Of a stretch of DNA of 43,059 nt, positions 16,951 to 25,204 are shown one piece after another. The DNA is taken from contig JADCHE010000128.1 in the NCBI GenBank assembly GCA_020248665.1, forward strand, positions 1 to 43,059, in the 5' to 3' direction. Each line of letters begins with the position of its first letter. Position 1 is the first letter of the stretch. The position numbers were made by a program, and so were the translations under genes. Below the pieces are notes generated by a model. The model was not told the DNA's origin and did not search any database. It saw only the letters and a program-made list of their open reading frames with translations. Source of the DNA: Burkholderiales bacterium (lineage in GTDB: Bacteria; Pseudomonadota; Gammaproteobacteria; Burkholderiales; Burkholderiaceae_E).

Positions 16951-16970
16951 CCGGGGCGCAGCAGCCCCGG
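16951..16970 (+). terminator. GC hairpin after the EamA gene
   Basis: CCGGGGC (16951-16957), a 6-base loop and GCCCCGG (16964-16970): a perfect 7-bp stem 21 bases past the stop codon. There is no T tract, so it may be a weak or Rho-assisted 3' end rather than a full intrinsic terminator. The remaining gap to 17159 shows no gene. Confidence 0.35.
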
Positions 16971-17159
16971 GGACCGCGGCCGTCGAGCCCGCTCAACCGG
17001 GCGCATCCGTGCGGTCCCGATGCGGACGAGCGTGCGCGCCTCCGGCACGAACCGCGGCAGCCGTCGGAGCGCCGACCCGGGCAACCGTGGCCCTGCGCGG
17101 GCGCGCACGGGCGCCTCGCGGGATGCGAAGATCGACCGCAGTCACCCAGGGGGACCCGC

Positions 17160-17753
17160 ATGCCGCACCTCGATCCCGTGCCGCTCGCCGACGTCGCCGA
17201 CGCCGACATCCGCGAGCGCTTCGCGCACTACCGCGCCACGCGCGGCTTCACGCCGAACAGCATCATGACGATGGTGCGGCGCCCGGCGATCGTACGAGCC
17301 TTCATGGCGCTCAACCAGGCGGTGCTCTACGAGGGCACGGTGCCGGTCGAGACCAAGATGCTGGTGAGCCTCGCGAGCAGCTTCGCCGGCGGCTGCCTCT
17401 ACTGCCAGTCCCACATGGCCAACCTGTCGAGCATCTGGCAGGCGCCGGACGACAAGATCGCCGCGCTGGCGGACTTCGAGGACAGCCCGCTGTTCACGCC
17501 GGCGGAGCGCGCCGCGATCCGCCTCGGCTTCAAGGCAGGTCGCCAGCCGAACGAGGCGGGCGAGGCCGACTTCGACGCGCTGAAGGCGCACTGGGACGAC
17601 GGCCAGATCGTCGAGATCGTCGCCGCGATCGCACTGTTCGGCTACCTCAACCGCTGGAACGACACGATGGCGACGACGCTCGAGCCGCATGCGCAGGAGA
17701 TCGCTCGGCGGACGATCGGGTCCGTGGGCTGGCAGCCGGGCAAGCACGGCTGA
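17160..17753 (+). CDS. Carboxymuconolactone decarboxylase/AhpD-like protein
   Basis: 197 residues; ATG at 17160 with GGGGGA upstream. A helical bundle with the AhpD-type motif FAGGCLYCQSH (CxxCxxH, about residues 79-86), preceded by LVSLASS and followed by EIVAAIALFGYLNRWNDT, the usual end of the CMD domain. Such proteins are thiol peroxidase partners or redox proteins; the CxxC argues for redox activity rather than true lactone decarboxylation. No alkylhydroperoxidase or aromatic partner sits directly beside it. Confidence 0.85.
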   Translation: MPHLDPVPLADVADADIRERFAHYRATRGFTPNSIMTMVRRPAIVRAFMALNQAVLYEGTVPVETKMLVSLASSFAGGCLYCQSHMANLSSIWQAPDDKIAALADFEDSPLFTPAERAAIRLGFKAGRQPNEAGEADFDALKAHWDDGQIVEIVAAIALFGYLNRWNDTMATTLEPHAQEIARRTIGSVGWQPGKHG

Positions 17754-17769
17754 CCGTGCCTCGAGCGGA

Positions 17770-18096
17770 TCAGCCCGGTGGGCGTCGCCCCGCCGCGAGC
17801 AGCAGCACTGGCCACAGCCACAGGCTCGCGAACCAGGTGAACACGCGGCCCCCCGACAGCGGCCGCGTCTCGTGCCGGGCGACCTTGACGAACAGCACCA
17901 CCGCGCCGGCGACGACGTAGGCGAGGAGCACCAGGTAGATCGTGACGCGGCGGCCGTAGTCGCCGCCGGTCGCGTCGCCGATCGCGCTGCCGGCGAAGGC
18001 CGCGACGAGCACCGAGAGCAGCAGCGCGAGCGTCACGCCGGCCAGCGCGTGGCGCAGCCTCCAGAGCGGGTCGCGGTCGTGGAAGTTCGAGTGCAT
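17770..18096 (-). CDS. Small integral membrane protein
   Basis: 108 residues from the ATG at 18096. Three hydrophobic segments (about 18-40, 51-72, 84-102) separated by short charged loops; WRLRHALAGVTLALLLSVLVAAF and the ending LWLWPVLLLAAGRR are the most distinctive parts. I do not recognise the family. It is convergent with the CMD gene (16 bases between stops). TACTCT lies 8 bases before the ATG with no Shine-Dalgarno, another possible leaderless start. Confidence 0.6.
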   Translation of the reverse strand: MHSNFHDRDPLWRLRHALAGVTLALLLSVLVAAFAGSAIGDATGGDYGRRVTIYLVLLAYVVAGAVVLFVKVARHETRPLSGGRVFTWFASLWLWPVLLLAAGRRPPG

Positions 18097-18233
18097 CGCG
18101 CCGAAGAGTACCGCAGCGCCCGTGCCCGGGCCGAGCATCGCGAAGCGGTCCGCGGTCACTCGCCGCGATCCGGGTTCGGCGCGCCGGCCGGGCACCGACG
18201 CCGCATGCGGCGATCAGGCGCCCGGCGGTCGCC

Positions 18234-18956
18234 TCACCCGCGGGCCCGGCACGCGTTCGCCAGGCGCTGGCCCGCCCGGGTGTCGAGCAGCATCGAGCGG
18301 TCCTTCAGGACGATCCACGCGAGGCCCGAGCCCGCGTCCTCGTAGCGCAGCGCACCGCTGCGTGCGTCGACCGAGCGCAGCGTGTAGTCGCCGTCGCCCC
18401 ATCGCAGCACCGTGCTGCGCAGGTCCGCGGACACCGAACGGACCTCGACGCGGCGACCGAGCTCGCACCGGTAGGTGCCGGGCTCGTACGCGATGCGATA
18501 GGGGTTGAAGCCCTCGGGGACGCCACCCGTCGCCGTCGAGGCGGTCGCGTCGCGCCGCGCGGCCTCGCGGCGCACGGGCGCGGGCGCGTCGGAAAAGACG
18601 TAGGTCGTCACGGACGGCCCTGCGGACTCGGCCGCGGCAGCCATGCCGACGGAGGCCGACGCCGCGCCGGTCGAGCCCGGCGACGGCGCCGCGGCCCGTG
18701 TCGGCGCGGTACCGTTCGAGGCGCCCGAAGTCCGCTGCGACGGCCGCTGGGCGCCAGGGCGACGCTGCGCGGTCGCCGCAGCCGGCGAAGGCGCGGGATC
18801 GACCGGCGCGGTCGCGGCAGGGGACGGCGCCGGAGGGGCCGGGACGCTCGCGGCCGGGGCCGGTTCGGGCCGTGCTTCGGGCCCTGGCGTCGCGCAGCCG
18901 GCCACGCCGGCGCACACCCACAGCGCGCAGCACGGAATCCATCGGAATGGGGTCAT
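18234..18956 (-). CDS. Lipoprotein with C-terminal MliC-like (lysozyme inhibitor) domain
   Basis: 240 residues. The start at 18956 follows AGGAGA. Signal peptide with lipobox VAGC (Cys21), then about 120 residues of Pro/Ala/Ser-rich linker. The C-terminal 75 residues resemble MliC/PliC domains: EPGTYRCELGRRVEVR, TVLRWGDGDYTLRSV, then SGLAWIVLKDRSMLLD and a final Cys. MliC proteins sit in the outer membrane facing the periplasm and block C-type lysozyme. The long linker may span peptidoglycan. The call rests on pattern and the two Cys residues; alternative: generic outer-membrane lipoprotein. Confidence 0.65.
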   Translation of the reverse strand: MTPFRWIPCCALWVCAGVAGCATPGPEARPEPAPAASVPAPPAPSPAATAPVDPAPSPAAATAQRRPGAQRPSQRTSGASNGTAPTRAAAPSPGSTGAASASVGMAAAAESAGPSVTTYVFSDAPAPVRREAARRDATASTATGGVPEGFNPYRIAYEPGTYRCELGRRVEVRSVSADLRSTVLRWGDGDYTLRSVDARSGALRYEDAGSGLAWIVLKDRSMLLDTRAGQRLANACRARG

Positions 18957-19129
18957 CGGAGCGTCTCCTGCGTCGGGCATCATGGTCGCACGATGGACGT
19001 CCGAGGGATCCGCGACAAATGCCCGGAGACCGGCGGTCGGTGCGGCGCGGCCGCCGGTCCCGCGGCGGGTGGGGCACGGCAGCGCGCACCGCCGCGACGG
19101 CACGCGCCTTCGGCTTGAGGCCGATCGCG

Positions 19130-19290
19130 GCCGCGCCCGCGCCGCCGGCCGGCGCGCGGTAGTACTGGAGGTCGGTGCCGCAGATGCCCGAGGCCCGGAT
19201 CTCGAGCACGACCTCGCCCGGCCCGGGCGCGGGATCCGGGAAGTCGCGCAGCTCGAGCCTGCGATCGCCGAGGAAGGCCACACCCTTCAT
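19130..19290 (-). pseudogene. Zinc-dependent alcohol dehydrogenase N-terminal remnant
   Basis: Starting at the ATG 19290, 8 bases after the ALDH stop, translation gives MKGVAFLGDRRLELRDFPDP, then GPGEVVLEIRASGICGTDLQ and YYRAP. This is the amino end of medium-chain zinc alcohol dehydrogenases (catalytic Cys in GICGTD). Homology ends after about 50 codons; the structural zinc loop, GHE motif and Rossmann fold are missing. The gene was evidently second in an operon with the ALDH. The rest of the gap to 18957 shows no gene. Confidence 0.7.
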
Positions 19291-19298
19291 GTCGGACC

Positions 19299-20792
19299 TC
19301 AGCGCAGCACGAAGGGGTTCGGCACGTCGCCCTGCCGCGGGTTCACGAACACGCTCTTGGGCTCCAGGTAGTCGCGGATCGCCTGCAGCCCGTTCTCGCG
19401 CCCGATGCCGGAATCGTTGAACCCGCCGAACGGCGCCATGTAGCTGACGACCCGGTAGGCGTTGACCCACACCGTGCCCGCGCGCAGCCGCTTCGGCACG
19501 TTGAGCGCGCGGTCGATCGACGACGTCCACAGCCCCGCCGCGAGGCCGTACGGGGTGTCGTTCGCGATCTCGACCGCCTCGTCGTCGGTGTCGAACGGGA
19601 TCACCGACAGCACCGGGCCGAACACCTCCTCGCGGGCGATCCGCATCCCGTTGTGAACGCCGGTGAAGACCGTCGGCTCGACGAACCAGCCCTTGCCGAG
19701 CCCCGGCCCGCCCGCGCGGCGCCCGCCGAGCGCGCACCACGCGCCCTCGGCCTTCGCGACGTCGATGTACTGCAGCACCTTGTCGAGCTGCGGCCGCGTC
19801 GACACCGGGCCGACGTTGGTGTCGGCCTGCCGAGGGTCGCCCAGCCTCGCCGAGGCCATGAAGTCGACCAGCCGGCCGACCAGCTCGTCGTGGATCCCGC
19901 GCTGCACGAGCAGTCGCGAGCCCGCCATGCAGGTCTGGCCGGTCGCCGCGAAGATGCCGGAGACGATGCCCTTGACCGCGTCGTCGAGGTTCGCGTCGTC
20001 GAACACGATGTTCGGCGACTTGCCGCCCAGCTCGAGCGACACGCGCTTGAGCGATCGCGCCGCGGTCTCGTAGACCCGGCGGCCGCCCGGGTCCCCTCCG
20101 GTGAACGCGATCCGCGCGACCCGGGGATCCGAGACCAGCGCCTCGCCGATCTCGGGGCCGAGGCCGGTGACGACGTTGAGCACGCCGTCCGGCAGCCCCG
20201 CCTCGGTGAAGAGCCGCGCCAGCTCGAGCATCGACGCCGACGAGTGCTCCGACGGCTTGACCACCACCGTGCAGCCGGCGGCGAGCGCCGGTGCGAGCTT
20301 CCAGACGGTCAGCAGCAGCGGTGAGTTCCACGGCGTGATCGCGACCACGACGCCCTGCGGCTCGTGGACGATGTAGTGGAACATGCCGGGCTTGTCGATC
20401 GGCGTGACCGAGCCCTCGACCTTGTCGGCGAGCCCGCCGTAGTAGTGGAACCAGCGCGGCACGTAGCGCATCTGCCCGAGCATCTCGGCCTTCAGCTTGC
20501 CGTTGTCGCTGACCTCGAGCTCGGCGAGCGCCTCCGCGTGGGCCGCGACGACGTCCCCGAGCCGGTGCAGCAGCAGCCCGCGGTCGCTCGCTCCCATCGC
20601 CCGCCAGGGTCCCGAGACGAACGCCCGGTGCGCGGCCTCGACGGCACGCGCCGCGTCCCGATCGTCGCCGCGCGGGATCCGGGACCAGACCTCGCCGGTG
20701 TACGGGTCGTAGCTGTCGAGCCAACGGCCGGACGCGGACTCGACGGCACGCCCGTCGACGTGCATCCGGAAGCGCGCAATCGGTGCCTTCAT
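19299..20792 (-). CDS. NAD(P)-dependent aldehyde dehydrogenase
   Basis: 497 residues; ATG at 20792 after GGGGAGGA. Complete ALDH signature: TPWNSP (Asn156), LELGGKSPN (Glu254), GQTCMAGSR (Cys288) and EEVFGPVLSV. Its C-terminal ENGLQAIRDYLEPKSVF is like broad betaine/aromatic/phenylacetaldehyde-type ALDHs, but the substrate cannot be fixed. A zinc alcohol dehydrogenase once followed it (remnant at 19130-19290), so the original operon probably oxidised an alcohol to an acid in two steps. Upstream on the same strand, 30 bases away, is the ABC ATPase gene. Confidence 0.83.
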   Translation of the reverse strand: MKAPIARFRMHVDGRAVESASGRWLDSYDPYTGEVWSRIPRGDDRDAARAVEAAHRAFVSGPWRAMGASDRGLLLHRLGDVVAAHAEALAELEVSDNGKLKAEMLGQMRYVPRWFHYYGGLADKVEGSVTPIDKPGMFHYIVHEPQGVVVAITPWNSPLLLTVWKLAPALAAGCTVVVKPSEHSSASMLELARLFTEAGLPDGVLNVVTGLGPEIGEALVSDPRVARIAFTGGDPGGRRVYETAARSLKRVSLELGGKSPNIVFDDANLDDAVKGIVSGIFAATGQTCMAGSRLLVQRGIHDELVGRLVDFMASARLGDPRQADTNVGPVSTRPQLDKVLQYIDVAKAEGAWCALGGRRAGGPGLGKGWFVEPTVFTGVHNGMRIAREEVFGPVLSVIPFDTDDEAVEIANDTPYGLAAGLWTSSIDRALNVPKRLRAGTVWVNAYRVVSYMAPFGGFNDSGIGRENGLQAIRDYLEPKSVFVNPRQGDVPNPFVLR

Positions 20793-20822
20793 CGCCGTCC
20801 TCCCCGTTCGACGGTGCGGCGC

Positions 20823-22319
20823 TCAGTGGATCGCCGCGTACATGATCTTCTCCTCGGTCGCCTCGTGCGCCGAGAACTCCTCGACCATCTTGCCCATCCG
20901 GAACACCAGGATCCGGTCGGAGATCGACATGATCTCGGGCAGGTAGGACGAGATCACCACCACGGGCTTGCCCTCGTCGGCGAGCGCGTTGATCGTCTTG
21001 TGGATCTCCTCGATCGCGCCGACGTCGACGCCACGGGTCGGCTCGTCGAAGATGATCAGCTCCGGTTCCTGGATCATCGACTTGGCGATCACCACCTTCT
21101 GCTGGTTGCCGCCGGAGAGCTCGACCGCGCGCACGTCGTTGTTGATCGTCCGGATGTTCAGCCGCTGGGCCCAGTACCGGCCGACCTCGTCGGCCTCCTT
21201 GCGCGAGATCACCTTGCGCCGGCCGCGCAGCTTCGCGAGCAGCCCCATGTAGATGTTCTCTGAGATCGACTTGGTCTCGAAGAAGCCCTCGAGCTTGCGG
21301 TCCTCCGTGATGTAGGCGATGCCGTCCTCGACGGCCGCCGCCGGCACCAGGTAGCTGACCGGCCGGTCGTTGAGCAGCACGTCGCCGCCGTAGCGGAAGT
21401 CACGCTTCATCACCCCGGCCACGATCTTGAAGGTCTCGGTGCGGCCCGAGCCGACCAGCCCGAACACCCCGGTCACCTGCCCGGCGAACACCGACAGCGA
21501 GCAGCTCTTCACCAGGCCGCCCATCCGAAGGTTGCGCACCGTCAGCACCTTGCGCCCCGAAGGCCGCACCTTCGCCTTGCGCTGCCCGTAGATCGTCTGC
21601 GACAGGTCGCGGCCGACCATCGCCTTGACGATCCGCTCGCGGTCGAAGTTCTTCGTGAAGTCGGTGACGACCAGCTTGCCGTCGCGCAGCACCGTGATCC
21701 GGTCGGAGATCTGCAGCGCCTCCTCGAGCGCGTGCGAGATGAAGATGATCGACACGCCGCGCGCCTTCAGGTGGTCGATCAGCATGAAGAAGTGCAGCTT
21801 CTCCTCGGGCGTCAGCGACGCGGTCGGTTCGTCGAAGATGATCACCTGCGCGTTGTTCTTGACCGCGCGAGCGATCTCGATCATCTGCTTCTTCGCAGCG
21901 CCGAGCAGGCTGGTGGTCGCGACCGGGTCGACGTCGAACTGCAGCGACTGGAAGAACTGCTGCGCCTCGATGTTGATCCGCCGGATCCGGTTGAAGGTCT
22001 TCTCCTGGCCGAGGAACAGGTTCTGCGCGGCGGTCATCGTCGGCACCAGGCTGTTCTCCTGGAACACCATCGCGATGTCGAGGTCGCGCGCCTCGACCGG
22101 CGTCTGCGGGCTGATCTCCTTGCCGTCGAGCAGCATCGTGCCGCCGTTCAGCGTGACCACGCCGGCCATCACCTTGGTCAGCGTCGACTTGCCCGCACCG
22201 TTCTCGCCGACGATCGCGTGGATCTCGCCGCGCTCGAGCGTGAAGTCCACGTTCTCGAACGCGGGGACCCCCGCGTACTTCTTCGTCGCGTTGCGCATCT
22301 CCAGGATGACGTCGGCCAT
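20823..22319 (-). CDS. Sugar-type ABC transporter ATP-binding protein (RbsA/MglA-like, two NBDs)
   Basis: 498 residues with tandem nucleotide-binding domains. NBD1: Walker A GENGAGKST (38-46), Walker B VIIFDEPTAS (159-168), but its signature is LLGAAKKQ (138-145) instead of LSGGQ/LSVGQ. NBD2: the usual degenerate P-loop GLVGSGRTE (287-295), signature LSGGNQQK (401-408) and LIIFDEPTRGVD. This is the CUT2 layout that energises ribose/xylose/galactose or nucleoside uptake. No permease or binding-protein gene is present on either side within the window: an SMP-30-like fragment is upstream and an ALDH downstream. It is therefore an orphan component here, or partners lie elsewhere. Confidence 0.87.
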   Translation of the reverse strand: MADVILEMRNATKKYAGVPAFENVDFTLERGEIHAIVGENGAGKSTLTKVMAGVVTLNGGTMLLDGKEISPQTPVEARDLDIAMVFQENSLVPTMTAAQNLFLGQEKTFNRIRRINIEAQQFFQSLQFDVDPVATTSLLGAAKKQMIEIARAVKNNAQVIIFDEPTASLTPEEKLHFFMLIDHLKARGVSIIFISHALEEALQISDRITVLRDGKLVVTDFTKNFDRERIVKAMVGRDLSQTIYGQRKAKVRPSGRKVLTVRNLRMGGLVKSCSLSVFAGQVTGVFGLVGSGRTETFKIVAGVMKRDFRYGGDVLLNDRPVSYLVPAAAVEDGIAYITEDRKLEGFFETKSISENIYMGLLAKLRGRRKVISRKEADEVGRYWAQRLNIRTINNDVRAVELSGGNQQKVVIAKSMIQEPELIIFDEPTRGVDVGAIEEIHKTINALADEGKPVVVISSYLPEIMSISDRILVFRMGKMVEEFSAHEATEEKIMYAAIH

Positions 22320-22340
22320 GGCCCTTCCTCAGGTGTCGGT

Positions 22341-22990
22341 TCAGGCGCCGTGCAGGGGCAGGCGCAGCACGCGGCGCGGCCCCTTCGCGAGCACGTAGAG
22401 CGCGCCGCCGCACTCGACGGCGGCCACCGCGCCGTGGTTCTTCCCATCGAGCCGGCTCTGGAACGACGACGCCGGCACGCCCTTCTCGTCGAGCTTGATC
22501 ACCAGCCCGTACGAGCGCGGCGGCGCGTAGGGCTTGAGCACCCCGCGCGTCTTCACGTGCGCGCCCTGGAGCGGCTCGTAGAAGTCGTCCCCCGAGCCGA
22601 ACGCCGGCGCGATCCAGTAGCGCGGGTCGACCTCGGCGATCATCCGCCGGCGGAACGCGGGCTCGCGCAGCACGAACTCGATGAGGTGCGTGCGGCCGGC
22701 GAACGCGCACAGCCACCAGCCGCCGTCGGACGCGCGGTTGATCCGGCACGGGTAGCCGGGCACCCAGTCGGTGACGACCTCGTCGGCCGCCCGGACGCCC
22801 ACGCGCACCAGCCGGTTCCGCCAGGTCTCCGACACCCAGATCGCATCGCCCGCCACGCAGGCGCCGAACGCGTAGCGCAGCCCGCTGCGCAGCACCCGGC
22901 CGTCGCCGGCCTGCGTCGCGTCGAGCGCGACGACGCGTCCGGTGCGACCGAGCTGCATCATGTCGACGTAGCCGCCCGAACTTCGATGCA
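22341..22990 (-). pseudogene. SMP-30/strictosidine-synthase-like protein, C-terminal part, cut by the island
   Basis: About 215 codons matching the C-terminal half of beta-propeller SMP-30/gluconolactonase/strictosidine-synthase-like proteins: SGLRYAFGACVAGDAIWVSE (blade start), TDWVPGYPCRINRASDGGWW, SYGLVIKLDEKGVP, HGAVAAVECGGALYVLAKG. The N-terminal half expected from the family is missing: homology begins at YVDMMQLGRTGRV, right where the integrase gene starts on the other strand. It precedes the ABC ATPase by 21 bases, so the two formed an operon, perhaps sugar lactone uptake and hydrolysis. Probably inactive. Confidence 0.7.
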
Positions 22991-23001
22991 CTGAAAGCCG
23001 C

Positions 23002-24102
23002 ATGACCCGACGCCGCGCCATCAATGACGGCTTGCCGCACCGCGTGTACGAGCGACTGGGCAAGCGCATCTGGCGGTGGTACTACCAGCCGCCTGTGGGC
23101 CCGCGCATCACGTTGTTCGAGTGCATGGCGAGCGACGTTTCGAGAGCAGAGGGCCGTCGCCGGGCGCGGCTCGCTTTCAACGAACGCTTTGGCACGCTCC
23201 CTGAGTCGCATCCCGACATCCTGACGTTCAAGGATCTCGGCGACCGCTACTTCACGTGGCAGTCGTCGCTCGCAGATTCGGACGAGGGCAAGAAGGCCGA
23301 CTCCACGATAGAGGAGAACACGCAAGAGTTCCGCAGGCTCTGCTCGGTGTTCGGTGCGGTCATCCCCGATGACATCACCCCGGCCGATTGGTACACGTAT
23401 CAGGACGGCCGTCGGGCAAAGGGGCATGGGCCGAAGTCGAACAAGGAGATCGCGCTCGCCAGCGCCATCCTCGAATACGGGCGAGCAAGAGGGCTGGTTG
23501 AGACGAACTCCGCTCGCGGCATCAAGCGCGTTCGCACGGTGCCGTTGACGCGCCGAGTGACGCTAGCCGAAATCGACGCCGTCCTCGAGGTGGCTCGGAC
23601 CGTCGGACCCGGGGCGACGATTCAGGCGCTCGCCGCTCGAGCCGCCCTCCTCTGCTTGCGGAGGCCACCCGAGATCCTGTCCCTGACGACGTCTCAGCTC
23701 ACCGATGACGGCGTCCGATTTCGAGCTGCGAAGCGCAAGGCCGGCGAGATCGAGCGGTGGACCACGATCGAGTGGTCGCCCTTGCTTCGAGCAACGATCG
23801 ACGAGACTCGTTCGATCAAGCGGCGGGTCGACATTAGCGGACTCGTGTTCGCGACGCTGTATGGCAGCCAGTACACGCGCAGCGGGTGGGGTGCCGGTTG
23901 GTCGGATCTGATGGCTCGATGCGCCAAGGAGATCGCCGGCTTCGAGCGATTCACGCTTCAGGACTGCCGACCGGGTGGCGTCACGACGAAGCGCGAGCGC
24001 GGGGACACGGACGTTCTCGATGCGACGATGCACCGCGATCAGCGGATGGTCGACACGATCTACGACCGTAGACGGGCTCGGAGCGCGAAGCCGGCGGCCT
24101 GA
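23002..24102 (+). CDS. Tyrosine recombinase/phage-type integrase
   Basis: 366 residues. An N-terminal SAM-like DNA-binding domain (about 75-165: FKDLGDRYFTWQSS ... SNKEIALASAILEYGRARG) precedes a catalytic domain. Catalytic residues by pattern: Arg220 (LCLRRPPEIL), Lys244/246 in the beta-hairpin, Arg323, His344 (MHRDQ) and nucleophile Tyr354 (DTIYDRR). The HxxR box is QxxR here (Gln320-Asp-Cys-Arg323), a departure from the usual His. It begins exactly where the SMP-30-like gene is broken and reads into the island. Probably functional, but the substitution may lower activity. Confidence 0.85.
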   Translation: MTRRRAINDGLPHRVYERLGKRIWRWYYQPPVGPRITLFECMASDVSRAEGRRRARLAFNERFGTLPESHPDILTFKDLGDRYFTWQSSLADSDEGKKADSTIEENTQEFRRLCSVFGAVIPDDITPADWYTYQDGRRAKGHGPKSNKEIALASAILEYGRARGLVETNSARGIKRVRTVPLTRRVTLAEIDAVLEVARTVGPGATIQALAARAALLCLRRPPEILSLTTSQLTDDGVRFRAAKRKAGEIERWTTIEWSPLLRATIDETRSIKRRVDISGLVFATLYGSQYTRSGWGAGWSDLMARCAKEIAGFERFTLQDCRPGGVTTKRERGDTDVLDATMHRDQRMVDTIYDRRRARSAKPAA

Positions 24103-24130
24103 GCAATGTCGAGCTCGAGCGGTGGTTTGC

Positions 24131-24136
24131 TACGAT
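24131..24136 (+). promoter_or_regulatory. Candidate extended -10 for the RelA/SpoT-domain gene
   Basis: TTTGCTACGAT: TACGAT with a TGn extension, about 30 bases before the ATG at 24167. It lies in the 64-base gap after the integrase, so the gene may have its own promoter rather than rely on integrase transcription. Confidence 0.4.
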
Positions 24137-24166
24137 GGACTCAAGTAGCCCCCACCCGGTATCGCC

Positions 24167-25204
24167 ATGCCGCCCATCGAGCCGAATCACACTGCTGACG
24201 AAGTCGATGAAGCCGGCCGGATTCTCAAGGATCCTGGCTCCCCTCCGGACAAGCAAGCTGAGGCCCTTGCCGTCGTCGACAACTGGCGGGCCTCGCATGA
24301 CTACCCGTTGAACGCGGTCACCGTAGCACTGCGCAACAAGGTACTGCGGCTAGCCGAGGAGGCGGCATCGCCAGTGCGGCGACTGAAGCGTCTTCCCTCG
24401 ATCAGAGGCAAGCTTCAGCGCATAGAGAGGCTGCGCCTATCCGAGTACCAGGACATCGGTGGCTGCCGGGCGGTTCTTCCGGAGCTCTCGGATGTGTACG
24501 AACTCGTTCAGCAATACGAGAAGGGAGAGCACGTGTATGTGCTCGAGCGGATAGACGATCGCATTCGCCGACCGAAACCAGACGGCTACCGGTGCGTCCA
24601 CCTGATCTTCCGGTATGCGAGCGAACAAGAGAACGCGCGGAAATGGGCAGGCCTGCGAGTTGAGATGCAACTCCGAACGCAACTTCAGCACGACTGGGCG
24701 ACGGCGATCGAGACCGTCGATAGCGTGACCAATCAAGGCCTGAAGTCGGGCGGCGGGCGCCCAGAGTGGAAGCGCTTTTTCCTTCTTGTATCCGGCTCGA
24801 TGGCTGCTGCCGAGAAGAGCCCGATGCCCGCAGGAATTGCGGCTGACTTGGGCGAGGTGCGACGAGAGATTGCCGAACTGGATTCTCGATATGGGTTGAT
24901 TCGATCGCTCGACAGCTATCGGAAGGCTGCGACTCAGGTGTTCGGTTCAACAACAGGGCAGCACTTCGTTCTGGAACTGGATCCTGAACGCAACGAGGTT
25001 CGCGAACACAGATTCGGATCCTTCGACGAGGCGAACGAATACTTCGCCCGGAGAGAGCGGGATCAGCTGTTCGGGCACGACGAGATGCGCATCGACCGCG
25101 TCCTGACGTCCGGTGAGTCGATCGCACAACTGCGCCGCTATTACCCGAACTACTACCACGACGTCGAACGATTCGTCGGTCGCGTCAAGGAGTTCCTGGG
25201 GTAG
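24167..25204 (+). CDS. RelA/SpoT-domain nucleotidyltransferase, CapRel-like fused toxin-antitoxin candidate
   Basis: 345 residues. Residues 70-185 are a (p)ppGpp-synthetase-type fold without a hydrolase domain: RLKRLPSIRGK (72-82), YQDIGGCRAV (Asp96, Arg101), RRPKPDGYRCVH (Tyr141 in the G-loop, His145) and RVEMQLRTQLQHDW (Glu166, Gln168, Arg170, His175). All catalytic positions are kept. Residues 186-345 are an extension with helical segments, ending YYPNYYHDVERF (325-336), which contains a YxxY (Tyr326/Tyr329). From memory, CapRel-SJ46 is about this length and uses a C-terminal YxxY segment to neutralise its own toxSAS domain until phage capsid protein binds. The active toxin pyrophosphorylates tRNA 3' ends. 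Island context fits defence. Alternative: a housekeeping small alarmone synthetase-like protein. Confidence 0.75.
   Translation: MPPIEPNHTADEVDEAGRILKDPGSPPDKQAEALAVVDNWRASHDYPLNAVTVALRNKVLRLAEEAASPVRRLKRLPSIRGKLQRIERLRLSEYQDIGGCRAVLPELSDVYELVQQYEKGEHVYVLERIDDRIRRPKPDGYRCVHLIFRYASEQENARKWAGLRVEMQLRTQLQHDWATAIETVDSVTNQGLKSGGGRPEWKRFFLLVSGSMAAAEKSPMPAGIAADLGEVRREIAELDSRYGLIRSLDSYRKAATQVFGSTTGQHFVLELDPERNEVREHRFGSFDEANEYFARRERDQLFGHDEMRIDRVLTSGESIAQLRRYYPNYYHDVERFVGRVKEFLG

Noticed and set aside
16930-17159. Remnant between the EamA and CMD genes
   Set aside because: Translations in all frames lack motifs; only a hairpin is supported.
22980-23001. Possible attL copy of the tRNA-His 3' end
   Set aside because: No match to the tRNA 3' sequence (TGGGGTGGCTGAGGGG) is visible near the left edge of the island.
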